Source: JBMOKU01 sp049324315
Lineage (GTDB): Bacteria > Bacillota > Clostridia > Peptostreptococcales > Thermotaleaceae
NCBI GenBank assembly: GCA_049324315.1
Contig: JBMOKU010000037.1
Location: 1-64,000 of the forward strand
Direction: 5' to 3'
DNA length: 64,000 nt
Part shown: in pieces, positions 15,787 through 24,075 of the stretch
Position numbering within the stretch: the first letter of the stretch is position 1
Layout: each line of letters starts with the position of its first letter
Translations under genes and position numbers: made by a program
The notes under the pieces: model-generated
What the model was told of the DNA's origin: nothing
Databases searched by the model: none
What the model saw: only the letters and a program-made list of their open reading frames with translations

Positions 15787-16317
15787 ATGGATATAGAGAA
15801 AAAGCGAAAAGAAGTGTTATTTACCAGAGAAGATATTCAACATAGAATTATCGAAATGGGCAAGCAAATTGCTAAGGACTATGATGGAAAAAAGATACTG
15901 GTTGTTTCCTTGTTAAAAGGCAGTTTCATCTTTACAGCAGATTTAGTTAGAGAAATTGATGCACCGGTAAGAATTGAGTTTATGGCCACGTCCAGTTATG
16001 GCCATGGAGAAGAGTCTTCAGGAAGCGTAAATATTTTATATGATTTACAGGCAAATCTTGAGGCGTATGATGTTTTAGTTGTAGACGATATAGCTGACAC
16101 GGGTCTAACCATGGAATTTGTATTACAGCATTTGAAGGCAAAGAATCCTAAAAGTATTAAATGCTGTGTTCTGTTAGACAAGCCATCAAGAAGAAAAACC
16201 GTTCTTGAACCGGATTATATCGGATTTACCATACCTGATAAGTTTATTGTGGGTTATGGGTTAAATTATGGTGACTATTATAGAAATGTACCCTATGTAT
16301 TTGCATTTGTTGACTAA
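15787..16317 (+). CDS. hpt: Hypoxanthine phosphoribosyltransferase
   Basis: This cytoplasmic purine-salvage enzyme makes IMP or GMP from hypoxanthine or guanine and PRPP. The 176-residue length is normal. The PRPP-binding motif VLVVDDIADTGLT (about residues 97-109) and the N-terminal VVSLLKGSFIFTADLVREI are diagnostic; the aromatic FIVGYGLNYGDYYRNVPYVF at the C-terminus is also typical. GGAGG precedes the ATG. It is monocistronic, with its own promoter and a shared bidirectional terminator. The usual neighbours tilS and ftsH are not adjacent here. Confidence 0.95.
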   Translation: MDIEKKRKEVLFTREDIQHRIIEMGKQIAKDYDGKKILVVSLLKGSFIFTADLVREIDAPVRIEFMATSSYGHGEESSGSVNILYDLQANLEAYDVLVVDDIADTGLTMEFVLQHLKAKNPKSIKCCVLLDKPSRRKTVLEPDYIGFTIPDKFIVGYGLNYGDYYRNVPYVFAFVD

Positions 16318-16319
16318 AA

Positions 16320-16352
16320 AAAGCCAATGGTATTAGACCATTGGCTTTCCTT
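16320..16352. terminator. Bidirectional terminator between hpt and dapH
   Basis: AAAGCCAATGG and CCATTGGCTTT pair around a 7-base loop, with A-run and T-run on opposite sides, between convergent genes. Confidence 0.8.
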
Positions 16353-17089
16353 TATCCTCTTAAATCATCCAGAAGCTTTGTTTTTTCTTCTGTTTTTTGA
16401 TCCTTTTCCTTAATAACCTTAGCAGGTGAACCTGCCACGACGCTGTTTGGCGGGACATCCTTTATCACCACAGCACCTGCTGCAACAACGGCGTTTTTAC
16501 CGACTCTGACACCTTCCAATATTACTGCATTTGCACCAATCATGACATTATCTTCAATGATGACAGGCGTGGCGCTTGGTGGCTCAAGCACACCGGCAAT
16601 CACAGCTCCTGCACCTACATGAACATTCTTGCCAATCATGGAACGCGCGCCGAGGACGGCATTCATATCAATCATTGAATTTTCTCCAATCTCTGATCCG
16701 ATATTAATAACAGCGCCCATCATAATAACGGCATTCGTACCAATTTTCACACGATCACGGATGACTGCACCGGGTTCGATTCTTGCTTGAATGTTTCTGA
16801 TATCCAGCATAGGAATCGCTGAATTTCTGCGGTCATTTTCAATAACAAAATGATGAATATTGTCTTTGTGAGCAGATATAAAGTCTTCTATGTCTGTGTG
16901 CTCACCGAAAAGAACCCAAAAGCTGCCGCTTCCGAATTTTTTGATCTTGTCTGATTTGGCATTTGCAAGGTCTCCATCAATATATGCTTTGACTGGTGTA
17001 GATTTTTGAGCTTCCTTAATAAACTTTGCAATCTCATAAGGATTCGTCAAATCATAATCTTCAGCAGCAATCTTTTTTGCAATTGTCAT
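16352..17089 (-). CDS. dapH: Tetrahydrodipicolinate N-acetyltransferase
   Basis: DapH acetylates tetrahydrodipicolinate with acetyl-CoA in the acetylase branch of diaminopimelate/lysine synthesis. The protein is about 245 residues. The N-terminal about 90 residues are the DapH-specific domain, followed by a left-handed beta-helix of hexapeptide repeats (INIGSEIGENSMIDMNAVLGA, GKNVHVGAGAVIAG, IGANAVILEGVRVGKNAVVAAGAVV) ending in NSVVAGSPAKVI. ATG 17089 is preferred; a TTG at 17101 abuts the AAAGGA site and is less likely. It is the last gene of the lysine operon. Confidence 0.93.
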   Translation of the reverse strand: MTIAKKIAAEDYDLTNPYEIAKFIKEAQKSTPVKAYIDGDLANAKSDKIKKFGSGSFWVLFGEHTDIEDFISAHKDNIHHFVIENDRRNSAIPMLDIRNIQARIEPGAVIRDRVKIGTNAVIMMGAVINIGSEIGENSMIDMNAVLGARSMIGKNVHVGAGAVIAGVLEPPSATPVIIEDNVMIGANAVILEGVRVGKNAVVAAGAVVIKDVPPNSVVAGSPAKVIKEKDQKTEEKTKLLDDLRG

Positions 17090-17126
17090 TGGTTTAATCA
17101 ATCCTTTCTTACTTGATAGCTTTCTA

Positions 17127-17888
17127 TTATTTTAACATACTATTCATGTTATAATACCCGGGTGTTTTATCGACTAGAAATTTAGCAGCCTTTATGGCAC
17201 CTAACGCGAAAATATCTTTCGATACAGCAGTGTGTTTGATTTCGATAATCTCATCCTGCCCCGCAAATATTACAGTATGTTCACCGACGATATTACCGCC
17301 TCTAATGGCATGAATGCCAACATCTGTTTTTTTTCGTTCATCAGATTTGCCATGTCTTCCATAGACATAATCTAACTGCTCTGAAAGTGCATCGTTGATT
17401 GCGTTTGCAATCATGTACGCAGTACCGCTGGGGGAATCAACTTTCTTATTGTGGTGTTTTTCAATGATTTCGATATCGAACTTTTCATAAAGTGCCTTTG
17501 CAGCAGCTTTGGCCAAATCTAACATAACATTGACACCTAAAGACATATTGGCAGACTGAAAAATAGGAACGGTCTTAGAGGCTTCGAGGATTCTAGCATG
17601 ATCTTCTTCACTAAGCCCTGTGGTAGCAGTGACCAAAGGTGTATTTGTTGAAATGCAATAGTCTAATATTTTGGGCAATGCACTGTAATGTGAAAAATCG
17701 ATGACCACATCAGCCTTATGACTACATTCAGATAGCTCCGTAAAGACTTCAAAGGGATGGTTGCTGTCTGGCTGGTTTGCATTTCGATCAATACCTGCAA
17801 TAATCTTCATTTCTTCATCTTGGGCAATCAATCTGGAAAGAACCTTGCCCATTTTCCCACAACAGCCGGTTATGATTACATTAATCAT
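17127..17888 (-). CDS. dapB: 4-hydroxy-tetrahydrodipicolinate reductase
   Basis: DapB reduces the DapA product to tetrahydrodipicolinate with NAD(P)H. The 253-residue protein has the nucleotide-binding start INVIITGCCGKMGKVLSRLI, DVVIDFSHYSA, TATTGLS, the catalytic EKHHNKKVDSPSGTA and the RGGNIVGEHTVIFAG signature, all normal. AGGAGG lies seven bases before the ATG. It sits 12 bases downstream of dapA in the lysine operon. Confidence 0.96.
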   Translation of the reverse strand: MINVIITGCCGKMGKVLSRLIAQDEEMKIIAGIDRNANQPDSNHPFEVFTELSECSHKADVVIDFSHYSALPKILDYCISTNTPLVTATTGLSEEDHARILEASKTVPIFQSANMSLGVNVMLDLAKAAAKALYEKFDIEIIEKHHNKKVDSPSGTAYMIANAINDALSEQLDYVYGRHGKSDERKKTDVGIHAIRGGNIVGEHTVIFAGQDEIIEIKHTAVSKDIFALGAIKAAKFLVDKTPGYYNMNSMLK

Positions 17889-17900
17889 ATGGGTTACCTC

Positions 17901-18782
17901 CTATTCCAATATACCATATTCTGTCATTCTTGCCTTTAAGATGTTGAGGTTGCCTTCTGACATTTCAGTTAGAGGGAGTCTTAATTCTCCCATGTCAAAT
18001 CCCATTAGATTCATAGCTGTCTTAACAGGTATAGGATTTACTTCTATAAAAAGTGCATCAATAAGAGCTTTCATTTTCAACTGAAGCTCACACGCTCCTT
18101 TGATATCGCCATCCATGAACTTTTGTACCATATCATGAGTTTCCTTAGGCAAGATATTTGCCACCACGGAGATAACGCCGGAACCGTTTAAGGACATCAG
18201 TGGAACGATCATATCATCATTTCCTGAATAGATATAAAAGTCATTCGGTACTAATCGGGCAATTTCAGCAACTTGTGCAATATTACCGCTGGCTTCTTTT
18301 ACACCTTTTATCTGAGGATGTTTCGCTAATTCAGCGAGGGTAGCCGGAAGAATATTTAGCCCTGTTCTGCCCGGAACATTATAGATAATGATGGGGACAT
18401 GTACAGCATCGGCAACAGCTGTAAAATGAGCGATCAAGCCTTTTTGTGTTGCTTTGTTATAGTAGGGGGTTATGACCAATATTCCATCAACGCCTACTGA
18501 TTCGGCATACATACTCATTTCAACTGCATGGGCAGTACAATTGCTTCCTGTGCCTGCTATAACAGGGATCCGACCTTTGATTTTTTCTACTGTGAACTTA
18601 ATGGCTTCTTTTTGTTCTTCATCTGTCATTGTAGATGCTTCACCGGTAGTGCCACAAATGATAATTGCATCTGTTCCTTGTTCAACGTGCCAATTTAAGA
18701 TTTCTTCAAGTTTATTAAAATTTATTTTTCCGTCTTTAAAAGGAGTAACAATTGCAACGCCGGATCCTTTAAATAAACTCAT
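17901..18782 (-). CDS. dapA: 4-hydroxy-tetrahydrodipicolinate synthase
   Basis: DapA condenses pyruvate and aspartate semialdehyde, the committed step to diaminopimelate and lysine. The 293-residue TIM barrel has CGTTGEAST, TPYYNKATQ, YNVPGRTG and the Schiff-base Lys in GVKEASGN. AAAGGA precedes the ATG. It lies between asd and dapB in the riboswitch-controlled operon, so it is the biosynthetic copy. It shares all catalytic residues with the cluster copy at 11365-12246 but differs widely in surface sequence. Confidence 0.96.
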   Translation of the reverse strand: MSLFKGSGVAIVTPFKDGKINFNKLEEILNWHVEQGTDAIIICGTTGEASTMTDEEQKEAIKFTVEKIKGRIPVIAGTGSNCTAHAVEMSMYAESVGVDGILVITPYYNKATQKGLIAHFTAVADAVHVPIIIYNVPGRTGLNILPATLAELAKHPQIKGVKEASGNIAQVAEIARLVPNDFYIYSGNDDMIVPLMSLNGSGVISVVANILPKETHDMVQKFMDGDIKGACELQLKMKALIDALFIEVNPIPVKTAMNLMGFDMGELRLPLTEMSEGNLNILKARMTEYGILE

Positions 18783-18811
18783 TCAAACCATCCTTTCTAT
18801 ACGTACATAGT

Positions 18812-19813
18812 TTACTTACCCAAAGAAGGAACTAATAACTCAGCAATTTGTATTGCATTGGTAGCAGCACCTTTACGGATGTTGTCAGCAACGACCCATA
18901 GATTTAAACCATTTTCGAGACTGAAGTCTCTTCTAACTCTACCGATGTATACTTCATCAGTGCCCGCAGCGGCTCTTGCCAATGGATAAACATTTGAAGA
19001 AGGATCATCCTGAAGGACGATACCAGGGCTGCTGCTTAGGATTTCCCGTACTTCATCTAATTCGAAGCTGTTTTCAAACTCAATATTAATGGATTCACTG
19101 TGACTGTTTAGGACAGGTACTCTGACAGTCGTTGCAGTAATACGCAGGCTGTCATCTCCAAGAATTTTCTTTGTTTCATTGATCATCTTCATTTCTTCCT
19201 TGGTATATCCATTATCTAAGAAGACATCAATGTGTGGTAAACAGTTACCTGCAATTGGATGTGGGTAAGCCTGCATCAAATCGTTACCCTTTAATCCTTC
19301 TTCTAAATCTTTGACACCTTTGACACCTGTACCTGATACGGATTGGTAAGTAGAATAGATGATTCTTTTAATTTTATAATTTTCATGAAGGGGCTTTAAC
19401 GCCACAACTGCTTGGATCGTTGAACAATTGGGATTTGCTATGATTCCTTTGTTCCATTCGATATCTTGCGGATTTACTTCAGGCACTACTAACGGTACGT
19501 TTTCATCCATCCTCCAGGCACTGCTGTTATCGACAACAATGACACCTTTTGACGCCGCAATAGGAGCAAATTTTTTGCTGATATCTCCGCCTGCTGAGAA
19601 AAGAGCAATATCTATATCCTTATCGAAAGAATTCTCGGTTAATTCCTCAACAATGTATTCTTTACCTTTGCATGTAACCTTTTCACCTGCAGATTTTGCA
19701 GATGCAAGAACGTAAAGATTTTCAAATGGAAAGTCTCTTTCTTCCAATACCTTTAGGAAAGTTCTTCCTACCATTCCTGTAGCCCCAACAACAGCAACAT
19801 TTACTTTTTTCAT
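18812..19813 (-). CDS. asd: Aspartate-semialdehyde dehydrogenase (copy 2, lysine operon)
   Basis: It supplies aspartate semialdehyde to dapA, which follows after about 29 bases. The protein is 333 residues with VAVVGATGMVGRTFL, the catalytic Cys in ANPNCSTIQ, SGTGVKG and the His region RVPVLNSHSES. ATG 19813 is preferred because AGGAGG lies eight bases upstream; ATG 19819 is only two bases away. It is clearly homologous to the copy at 6172-7182 and both look active. Confidence 0.95.
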   Translation of the reverse strand: MKKVNVAVVGATGMVGRTFLKVLEERDFPFENLYVLASAKSAGEKVTCKGKEYIVEELTENSFDKDIDIALFSAGGDISKKFAPIAASKGVIVVDNSSAWRMDENVPLVVPEVNPQDIEWNKGIIANPNCSTIQAVVALKPLHENYKIKRIIYSTYQSVSGTGVKGVKDLEEGLKGNDLMQAYPHPIAGNCLPHIDVFLDNGYTKEEMKMINETKKILGDDSLRITATTVRVPVLNSHSESINIEFENSFELDEVREILSSSPGIVLQDDPSSNVYPLARAAAGTDEVYIGRVRRDFSLENGLNLWVVADNIRKGAATNAIQIAELLVPSLGK

Positions 19814-19845
19814 TTTCATAACCTCCTGACTGTTTTTTCAAGTAT

Positions 19846-20613
19846 TCAAACTTCTTTTGCAATTTCTATTTTTAGGCCTTTCTTGACCAATTTTGCCAGT
19901 GTTTCTTTATCGGATCTTTCATCCGTTATTAGCATATCAATTTTTTCAATGGTACATACTTTTGCAAAGGTGATCCTTCCGATTTTTCGGTAATCTGCAA
20001 TGACAATGTTCTGATTGGTACTTTCGACAACTGCACTGAGAAAGTCCGCGCTATCAATGGTAGATGTGCTAATGCCCATATTATCTTCAATGCCTGCACA
20101 GGGCAGAAAAGCTTTGTCAAAATGATAGTTTCGGATTTCATCTACAGCCCGGGAGCCTAGAATGTTTCCCTTATAGTTTTTGATCCGTCCCCCTATGAGG
20201 ATTGTTTCAATATTTTCGAATAAGGAAAGCTCTTTGGCAATATCCAGTGAGTTTGTAACAATGGTAATGGTTTTATGCTTGATGAGTGGAATCATATAAA
20301 GGGCGATGGTGCTTCCCATTAACATGATGGTGTCTCCGTCAGAAACAAGTTCAGCCGCCTTAACAGCAATACACTTCTTTTCTTCAACAGCTTCGGTTTT
20401 TCCGGATTCCATTGTAGGTATCCATTTTGTTTTCTCGACTCTTACGGCTCCGCCATGGGTTTTTTTCAACAGTCCCTTTTTCTCAAGATCTGTAAGGTCA
20501 CGACGGATGGTATAAATGGAAACATCAAAACTGTCGGTTAGCTGTTGTAAATTGACGACACCTTCTCGTTCGATTAGCTCAATGATTTTTTTTCTCCTAG
20601 CTTCTGTAATCAA
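19846..20613 (-). CDS. DeoR-family transcriptional regulator
   Basis: A 255-residue repressor-type protein. The N-terminal DeoR HTH is clear (ITEARRKKIIELIEREGVVNLQQLTDSFDVSIYTIRRDL). A DeoRC sugar-phosphate-sensor domain follows (SDGDTIMLMGSTIALYMIPLI, VTNSLDIAKELS, ILIGGRIKNYKGNILGSRAVDEI). TTG 20613 is chosen because GGGGGA lies seven bases upstream and the residue pattern matches other DeoR starts. It sits 32 bases before asd, so it appears to be the first gene of the lysine operon, an unusual partner. Ligand unknown; DeoR ligands are usually phosphorylated sugars. Confidence 0.88.
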   Translation of the reverse strand: MITEARRKKIIELIEREGVVNLQQLTDSFDVSIYTIRRDLTDLEKKGLLKKTHGGAVRVEKTKWIPTMESGKTEAVEEKKCIAVKAAELVSDGDTIMLMGSTIALYMIPLIKHKTITIVTNSLDIAKELSLFENIETILIGGRIKNYKGNILGSRAVDEIRNYHFDKAFLPCAGIEDNMGISTSTIDSADFLSAVVESTNQNIVIADYRKIGRITFAKVCTIEKIDMLITDERSDKETLAKLVKKGLKIEIAKEV

Positions 20614-20670
20614 TGGCAATTCCCCCAAAGAAAATGATTAATTTTTGCTAATATTATTATAATATATTTA

Positions 20671-20684
20671 TAACCATTTGGTTA
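20671..20684. promoter_or_regulatory. Small palindrome at the predicted deoR start site
   Basis: TAACCA-TT-TGGTTA overlaps the predicted transcription start of the DeoR gene promoter and could be an autoregulatory operator. The evidence is symmetry and position only. Confidence 0.35.
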
Positions 20685-20689
20685 CATTT

Positions 20690-20719
20690 ATATTATCATT
20701 TTCAAACAATATTTGTAAA
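20690..20719 (-). promoter_or_regulatory. Possible internal promoter before the DeoR gene
   Basis: On the minus strand: TTTACA (20719-20714), an 18-base spacer and TAATAT (20695-20690). It lies after the riboswitch terminator and would allow lysine-independent transcription of the operon. Confidence 0.45.
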
Positions 20720-20806
20720 TAGGTTGATGAATTTTCATAAGAACAAATGAAAAGGATTGTCAGAGAGGTAGAAAAAGCTTGTATAGGAAGACGTGAGAAA
20801 ACAGAC

Positions 20807-21075
20807 AAAAATAAAAACGGCATAAGAGCAAAAGGGTACTCAATGCCGTTGTGAACACGTCAAAAGAATACAACTTTTACCCTGTGTGAAGTAGCACTCC
20901 ACCGATAAACTGGGTTATCTACCGGCGACAGTCCTATGCTTATTCAGCATAGTCCCAGCGAAATATCCAAAGGGAATGGATAAGTGCTTCGGCAGCGACA
21001 CCTTTTCATTGGGTATGGCGACTCCCTTAGTCTACCCCAATGTACTTATTGTCTGCTGCAACCTCTAAGACACAT
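20807..21075 (-). ncRNA. Lysine riboswitch (L box) with terminator
   Basis: Read on the minus strand, the leader carries the L-box landmarks in order: AGAGGTTGC (from 21067), an AAGTAC segment, GTGTCGCTGCCGAAG, GCTGGGACT, ACTGTCGCC and GGTGGAGTGCTACTTC. The closing P1 helix GAGGT/ACTTC is visible. A terminator follows (ACGGCAT with ATGCCGT, then TTTTTATTTTT, 20851-20807). Lysine binding should favour termination and shut off deoR-asd-dapA-dapB-dapH. Nothing else is recognised in the 20629-21380 gap beyond the promoters and the DeoR-site palindrome. Confidence 0.93.
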
Positions 21076-21107
21076 CAATCATTTGTTGTAATTATTCAGT
21101 TTTATGT

Positions 21108-21136
21108 ATAGTAACACATGTATACAGGAGTGTCAA
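21108..21136 (-). promoter_or_regulatory. Promoter of the lysine riboswitch operon
   Basis: On the minus strand: TTGACA (21136-21131), a 17-base spacer and TACTAT (21113-21108). It lies about 35 bases before the L-box. Confidence 0.75.
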
Positions 21137-21380
21137 CGGAAATTTATTTTTATATATATAAACTTACAAATATAGTCATGATTCTCACATGTTTATTCCG
21201 GCCGAAATACTTCGGAATCAGGATCTTTTTTGTATCTTGTATTTAGTGTATGGTTTATCTTATGATTTGGATACAAATATGTGAGGTAATGTATATATTA
21301 AAAATATACCTTTTCATTGACTATCAAAAAGGATACAATAAACTAAAATGTATTTGAAAATGATTTTGGAGGCATAAACA

Positions 21381-22547
21381 ATGATCAAGATAGAAAATGG
21401 ACTATTGTCTATAAAGGATGAGGTATTCAAAATTGCACAGGAGCTTCACCAGATTCCGGAAAGCGGATTTGAAGAAATCAAAACAGGGCACTATATTATT
21501 GAGCAGCTAAAGCATTTTGGCATAGAGGTCCACGAGGGTGTAGCCCAAACAGGGATTATAGGGTATTTAAAGGGGAGAAAAGGAGAGAAAACCATCGGAT
21601 TTAGAGCGGATATGGATGCATTATCCGTAGTGGAAAAGACAAACCTAGGATATGCATCGAAACATCAAGGGATGATGCATGCTTGTGGACATGATGCCCA
21701 TATGACGATATTATTGGGGTTAGCAAGATATCTTTCACAAAATCGAGAAAAATTAACCGATAACATTGTATTTTTATTTCAACCTGCAGAGGAAGGCCCA
21801 GGTGGTGCAGAACCGATGATTCAAGAAGGGATATTGAAAAGATTCAATATTGAACAAATGATTGGGCTTCATGTTTTTCCAGAGGTCAAAGAAGGAATGA
21901 TTGCATGCAGGCCGGGTCCAATGATGGCCCAAACCGGAGAATTTGATATCCGTATCATTGGTCAGAGTGGTCATGGTGCAATTCCCCATAAAGCTAATGA
22001 TGCCATCGTTATAGCCTCAAATATGATAACAAGCCTTCAATCAATCATAAGCAGAAATATTGATCCTATTGAAGGTGCTGTATTAACTGTAGGCAAAATT
22101 TCCGGCGGGGAAAGAAGGAATATCATTGCAGGTGAGACCGCACTGGAAGGAACATTGAGGGCATTTAACGAAAATACTTTCCGAAGAGTTAAGGAGCGAG
22201 TGGTGGAAATTGCAAAGGGCTTAGAACTTTCTTATCAATGCAAAATTGACATCGTTTTTCGTGATATGTATCCGGCAGTTGTAAATGATGAATATTTATA
22301 CAAAAAGTTACTTGCGGCTGTAGGTGAGGAAAATGTTCATATCATACAACCACAGATGATTGCTGAGGATTTCTCGTACTATCAAAAAGAGATTCCCGGA
22401 TTATTTTTCTTCTTAGGTGTCAGAAATGAAGATTTAGGTCATATTTATCCCTTGCACAGCTGCTATTTTACGTATAATCTTGAAATTCTGATTATAGGTA
22501 TTCAAGCCTACGTAAATCTTGCCAGAAGTTTGGGCGGCTTGAAATAA
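21381..22547 (+). CDS. M20-family amidohydrolase, possibly N-acetyldiaminopimelate deacetylase
   Basis: A 388-residue cytoplasmic zinc peptidase of the M20D group. Motifs include FRADMDALSV, the metal-binding MHACGHDAHM (about residues 98-107), FQPAEEGPGGAEPM with the catalytic Glu pair, GLHVFPE, GQSGHGAIPH in the dimerisation domain and a late AEDFSYY with a metal-ligand His further on. Members hydrolyse N-acyl amino acids, hippurate, indole conjugates or N-acetyl-LL-diaminopimelate. It is divergent from the lysine operon, which uses the acetylase branch and lacks its own deacetylase, so DapE-like deacetylation is a reasonable guess. GGAGG lies nine bases before the ATG. Confidence 0.85.
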   Translation: MIKIENGLLSIKDEVFKIAQELHQIPESGFEEIKTGHYIIEQLKHFGIEVHEGVAQTGIIGYLKGRKGEKTIGFRADMDALSVVEKTNLGYASKHQGMMHACGHDAHMTILLGLARYLSQNREKLTDNIVFLFQPAEEGPGGAEPMIQEGILKRFNIEQMIGLHVFPEVKEGMIACRPGPMMAQTGEFDIRIIGQSGHGAIPHKANDAIVIASNMITSLQSIISRNIDPIEGAVLTVGKISGGERRNIIAGETALEGTLRAFNENTFRRVKERVVEIAKGLELSYQCKIDIVFRDMYPAVVNDEYLYKKLLAAVGEENVHIIQPQMIAEDFSYYQKEIPGLFFFLGVRNEDLGHIYPLHSCYFTYNLEILIIGIQAYVNLARSLGGLK

Positions 22548-22588
22548 GCAGAGGTTGCAACTTTAACTGTAACTAAGGGAGTGAAGGA

Positions 22589-23575
22589 ATGGAAGGAAAA
22601 AAGGAGATCGGGATTTTAGGTGTCAACACGGTCTTTTTCATAACGGCATTGCTGCTCATATTTGTTGGTTCCTATGTACAGTATCTGGATATTAAAATAG
22701 GGCTGCTGATTACAGAGTTCATTCTGGTATTACTGCCGCCAATTATCTATATAAAATTTAAAGGGGCAGATTTGACGGAGATATTGCGGATAAAGAGATT
22801 AAAAGCAAAACATGGAGTATTTATTGTTTTTATTACGATACTCAGTTATCCGGTGGCGTTATTCTTTAATCTTATTGGGCTGCTGCTTTTAAGTACCCTT
22901 GGTCAACTAGAACCCCCGCCCCTTCCTACTGCAGATAATCTAACAGAATATCTTATCCTCTTTTTAATATTTGCAGGCTCCGCCGGCATTTGCGAGGAAA
23001 TTTTTTTTAGAGGCTTAATAATGCGGGGGTATGAAAGGTTTGGGAAAGAAAAAGCTATTGTCGTCAGTGCTTTGTTGTTTGGAATGTTTCATTTCAATCT
23101 TCAAAACCTGCTGGGGCCCATTTTTCTTGGACTTATCTTTGGATATTTGGTTTACAGAACAGATTCGATTGCAGCAGGTATCATAGGACATACGACCAAT
23201 AATGGTGTTGCTGTGACATTAGGATGGATAGGGAATTTAATTAACGAAAAAAACGGTGTAATCATGAATGAGGCTATGCCCAGCACCTTAGAATTAGTTG
23301 GTGCACTAATTGGAACGGCTGTCATTGCAACAATTACAGGCTTTTTAGCATTTCTACTGCTGCGAATCATTGTTAAAGAAACACAACACGTAAATAAGAA
23401 AACAATAGAAGATGCTGCAGTGGATTTGGACGGTTTTATTGAAGAAAATACAGAATTTGAAAATGATTCAAAAGAAAAAACATCTTTATGGGCATTCATT
23501 CCGGTGGGTCTGACGATCATGATTTTTCTATTCGTCAGTTATCTTCAGATTACGAAAATGTATCTTAACCTTTGA
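22589..23575 (+). CDS. CPBP-family intramembrane metalloprotease
   Basis: A 328-residue membrane protein with about eight hydrophobic segments. The glutamate-rich motif EEIFFRGLIMRGYERFG (about residue 135), the first His in FGMFHFNL and the second His in GIIGHTTNNG form the CPBP/Rce1 catalytic set. A charged linker (DAAVDLDGFIEENTEFEND) and a final membrane helix follow the protease domain. Bacterial members process peptides or act in bacteriocin immunity; no bacteriocin gene is near. It begins about 40 bases after the M20 gene, so the two may be co-transcribed. Its stop overlaps the TPP operon promoter. Confidence 0.85.
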   Translation: MEGKKEIGILGVNTVFFITALLLIFVGSYVQYLDIKIGLLITEFILVLLPPIIYIKFKGADLTEILRIKRLKAKHGVFIVFITILSYPVALFFNLIGLLLLSTLGQLEPPPLPTADNLTEYLILFLIFAGSAGICEEIFFRGLIMRGYERFGKEKAIVVSALLFGMFHFNLQNLLGPIFLGLIFGYLVYRTDSIAAGIIGHTTNNGVAVTLGWIGNLINEKNGVIMNEAMPSTLELVGALIGTAVIATITGFLAFLLLRIIVKETQHVNKKTIEDAAVDLDGFIEENTEFENDSKEKTSLWAFIPVGLTIMIFLFVSYLQITKMYLNL

Positions 23576-23600
23576 CGAAAAGATATGTTTATACTATAAT
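23572..23600 (+). promoter_or_regulatory. Promoter of the TPP-riboswitch operon
   Basis: TTGACG (23572-23577), a 17-base spacer and TATAAT (23595-23600), overlapping the end of the CPBP gene. Confidence 0.75.
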
Positions 23601-23616
23601 GATGTTGACTATAAAT

Positions 23617-23756
23617 AAAAGGGGAGCTAAATGAATTTGGCTGAGAGGGAACTGATACTGTTCCGACCCATAACCTGAACTGGGTAATGCCAGCGGAGGG
23701 AAATCGTGTTTTTGTGCGCTAAGCCCTTTGTCCCTTTGGATAAAGGGCTTATTTTG
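23617..23756 (+). ncRNA. TPP riboswitch (THI element) with terminator
   Basis: The aptamer shows GGGGAGCT, GGCTGAGAGGGAA, GACCCATAACCTGA, CTGGGTAATGCCAGCGGAGGGAA in order, an excellent THI-box match (about 23617-23704). A hairpin follows, AAGCCCTTTGTCC with GGATAAAGGGCTT and an ATTTTG tail (23721-23756). Thiamine pyrophosphate should switch off the downstream uptake operon. Confidence 0.95.
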
Positions 23757-23784
23757 TGAAAGGATGAAGGAGGGATGATAGAAA

Positions 23785-24075
23785 ATGGCTCATGTTAATT
23801 TAAGCTTACAGGTTTTGCCCAGAGTACCCGATGATAGGATTTATCCTGTTGTAGATGAAGTGATTCGCATGATACAAAAAACTGGTCTGAAATATGAGGT
23901 AGGCCCAATGGAAACGACTATTGAAGGAGAACTGGATGATCTTCTGAACATTGTAAAAGAAGCTCAGGAGATATGTGTTAGAGAAGGAGCCACAAGGGTA
24001 ATGTCTATGGTAAAAATTGATTATAAGCCGGAAGGCGTGACGATGGATGAAAAAATTTCGAAATATCGGAAGTAG
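23785..24075 (+). CDS. MTH1187/YkoF-type thiamine-binding protein (first copy)
   Basis: A 96-residue ferredoxin-fold protein of the thiamine-binding DUF77 family, with LSLQVLPRVPDDRIYPVVDEVIRMI, VGPMETTIEGELDDLL and a C-terminal beta strand VMSMVKIDYKP. Family members bind thiamine or its pyrimidine moiety in the cytoplasm and are often found with thiamine transporters. It is the first gene after the TPP riboswitch and overlaps the permease gene by 29 bases. A second, more divergent copy ends the operon at 27245. Confidence 0.88.
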   Translation: MAHVNLSLQVLPRVPDDRIYPVVDEVIRMIQKTGLKYEVGPMETTIEGELDDLLNIVKEAQEICVREGATRVMSMVKIDYKPEGVTMDEKISKYRK

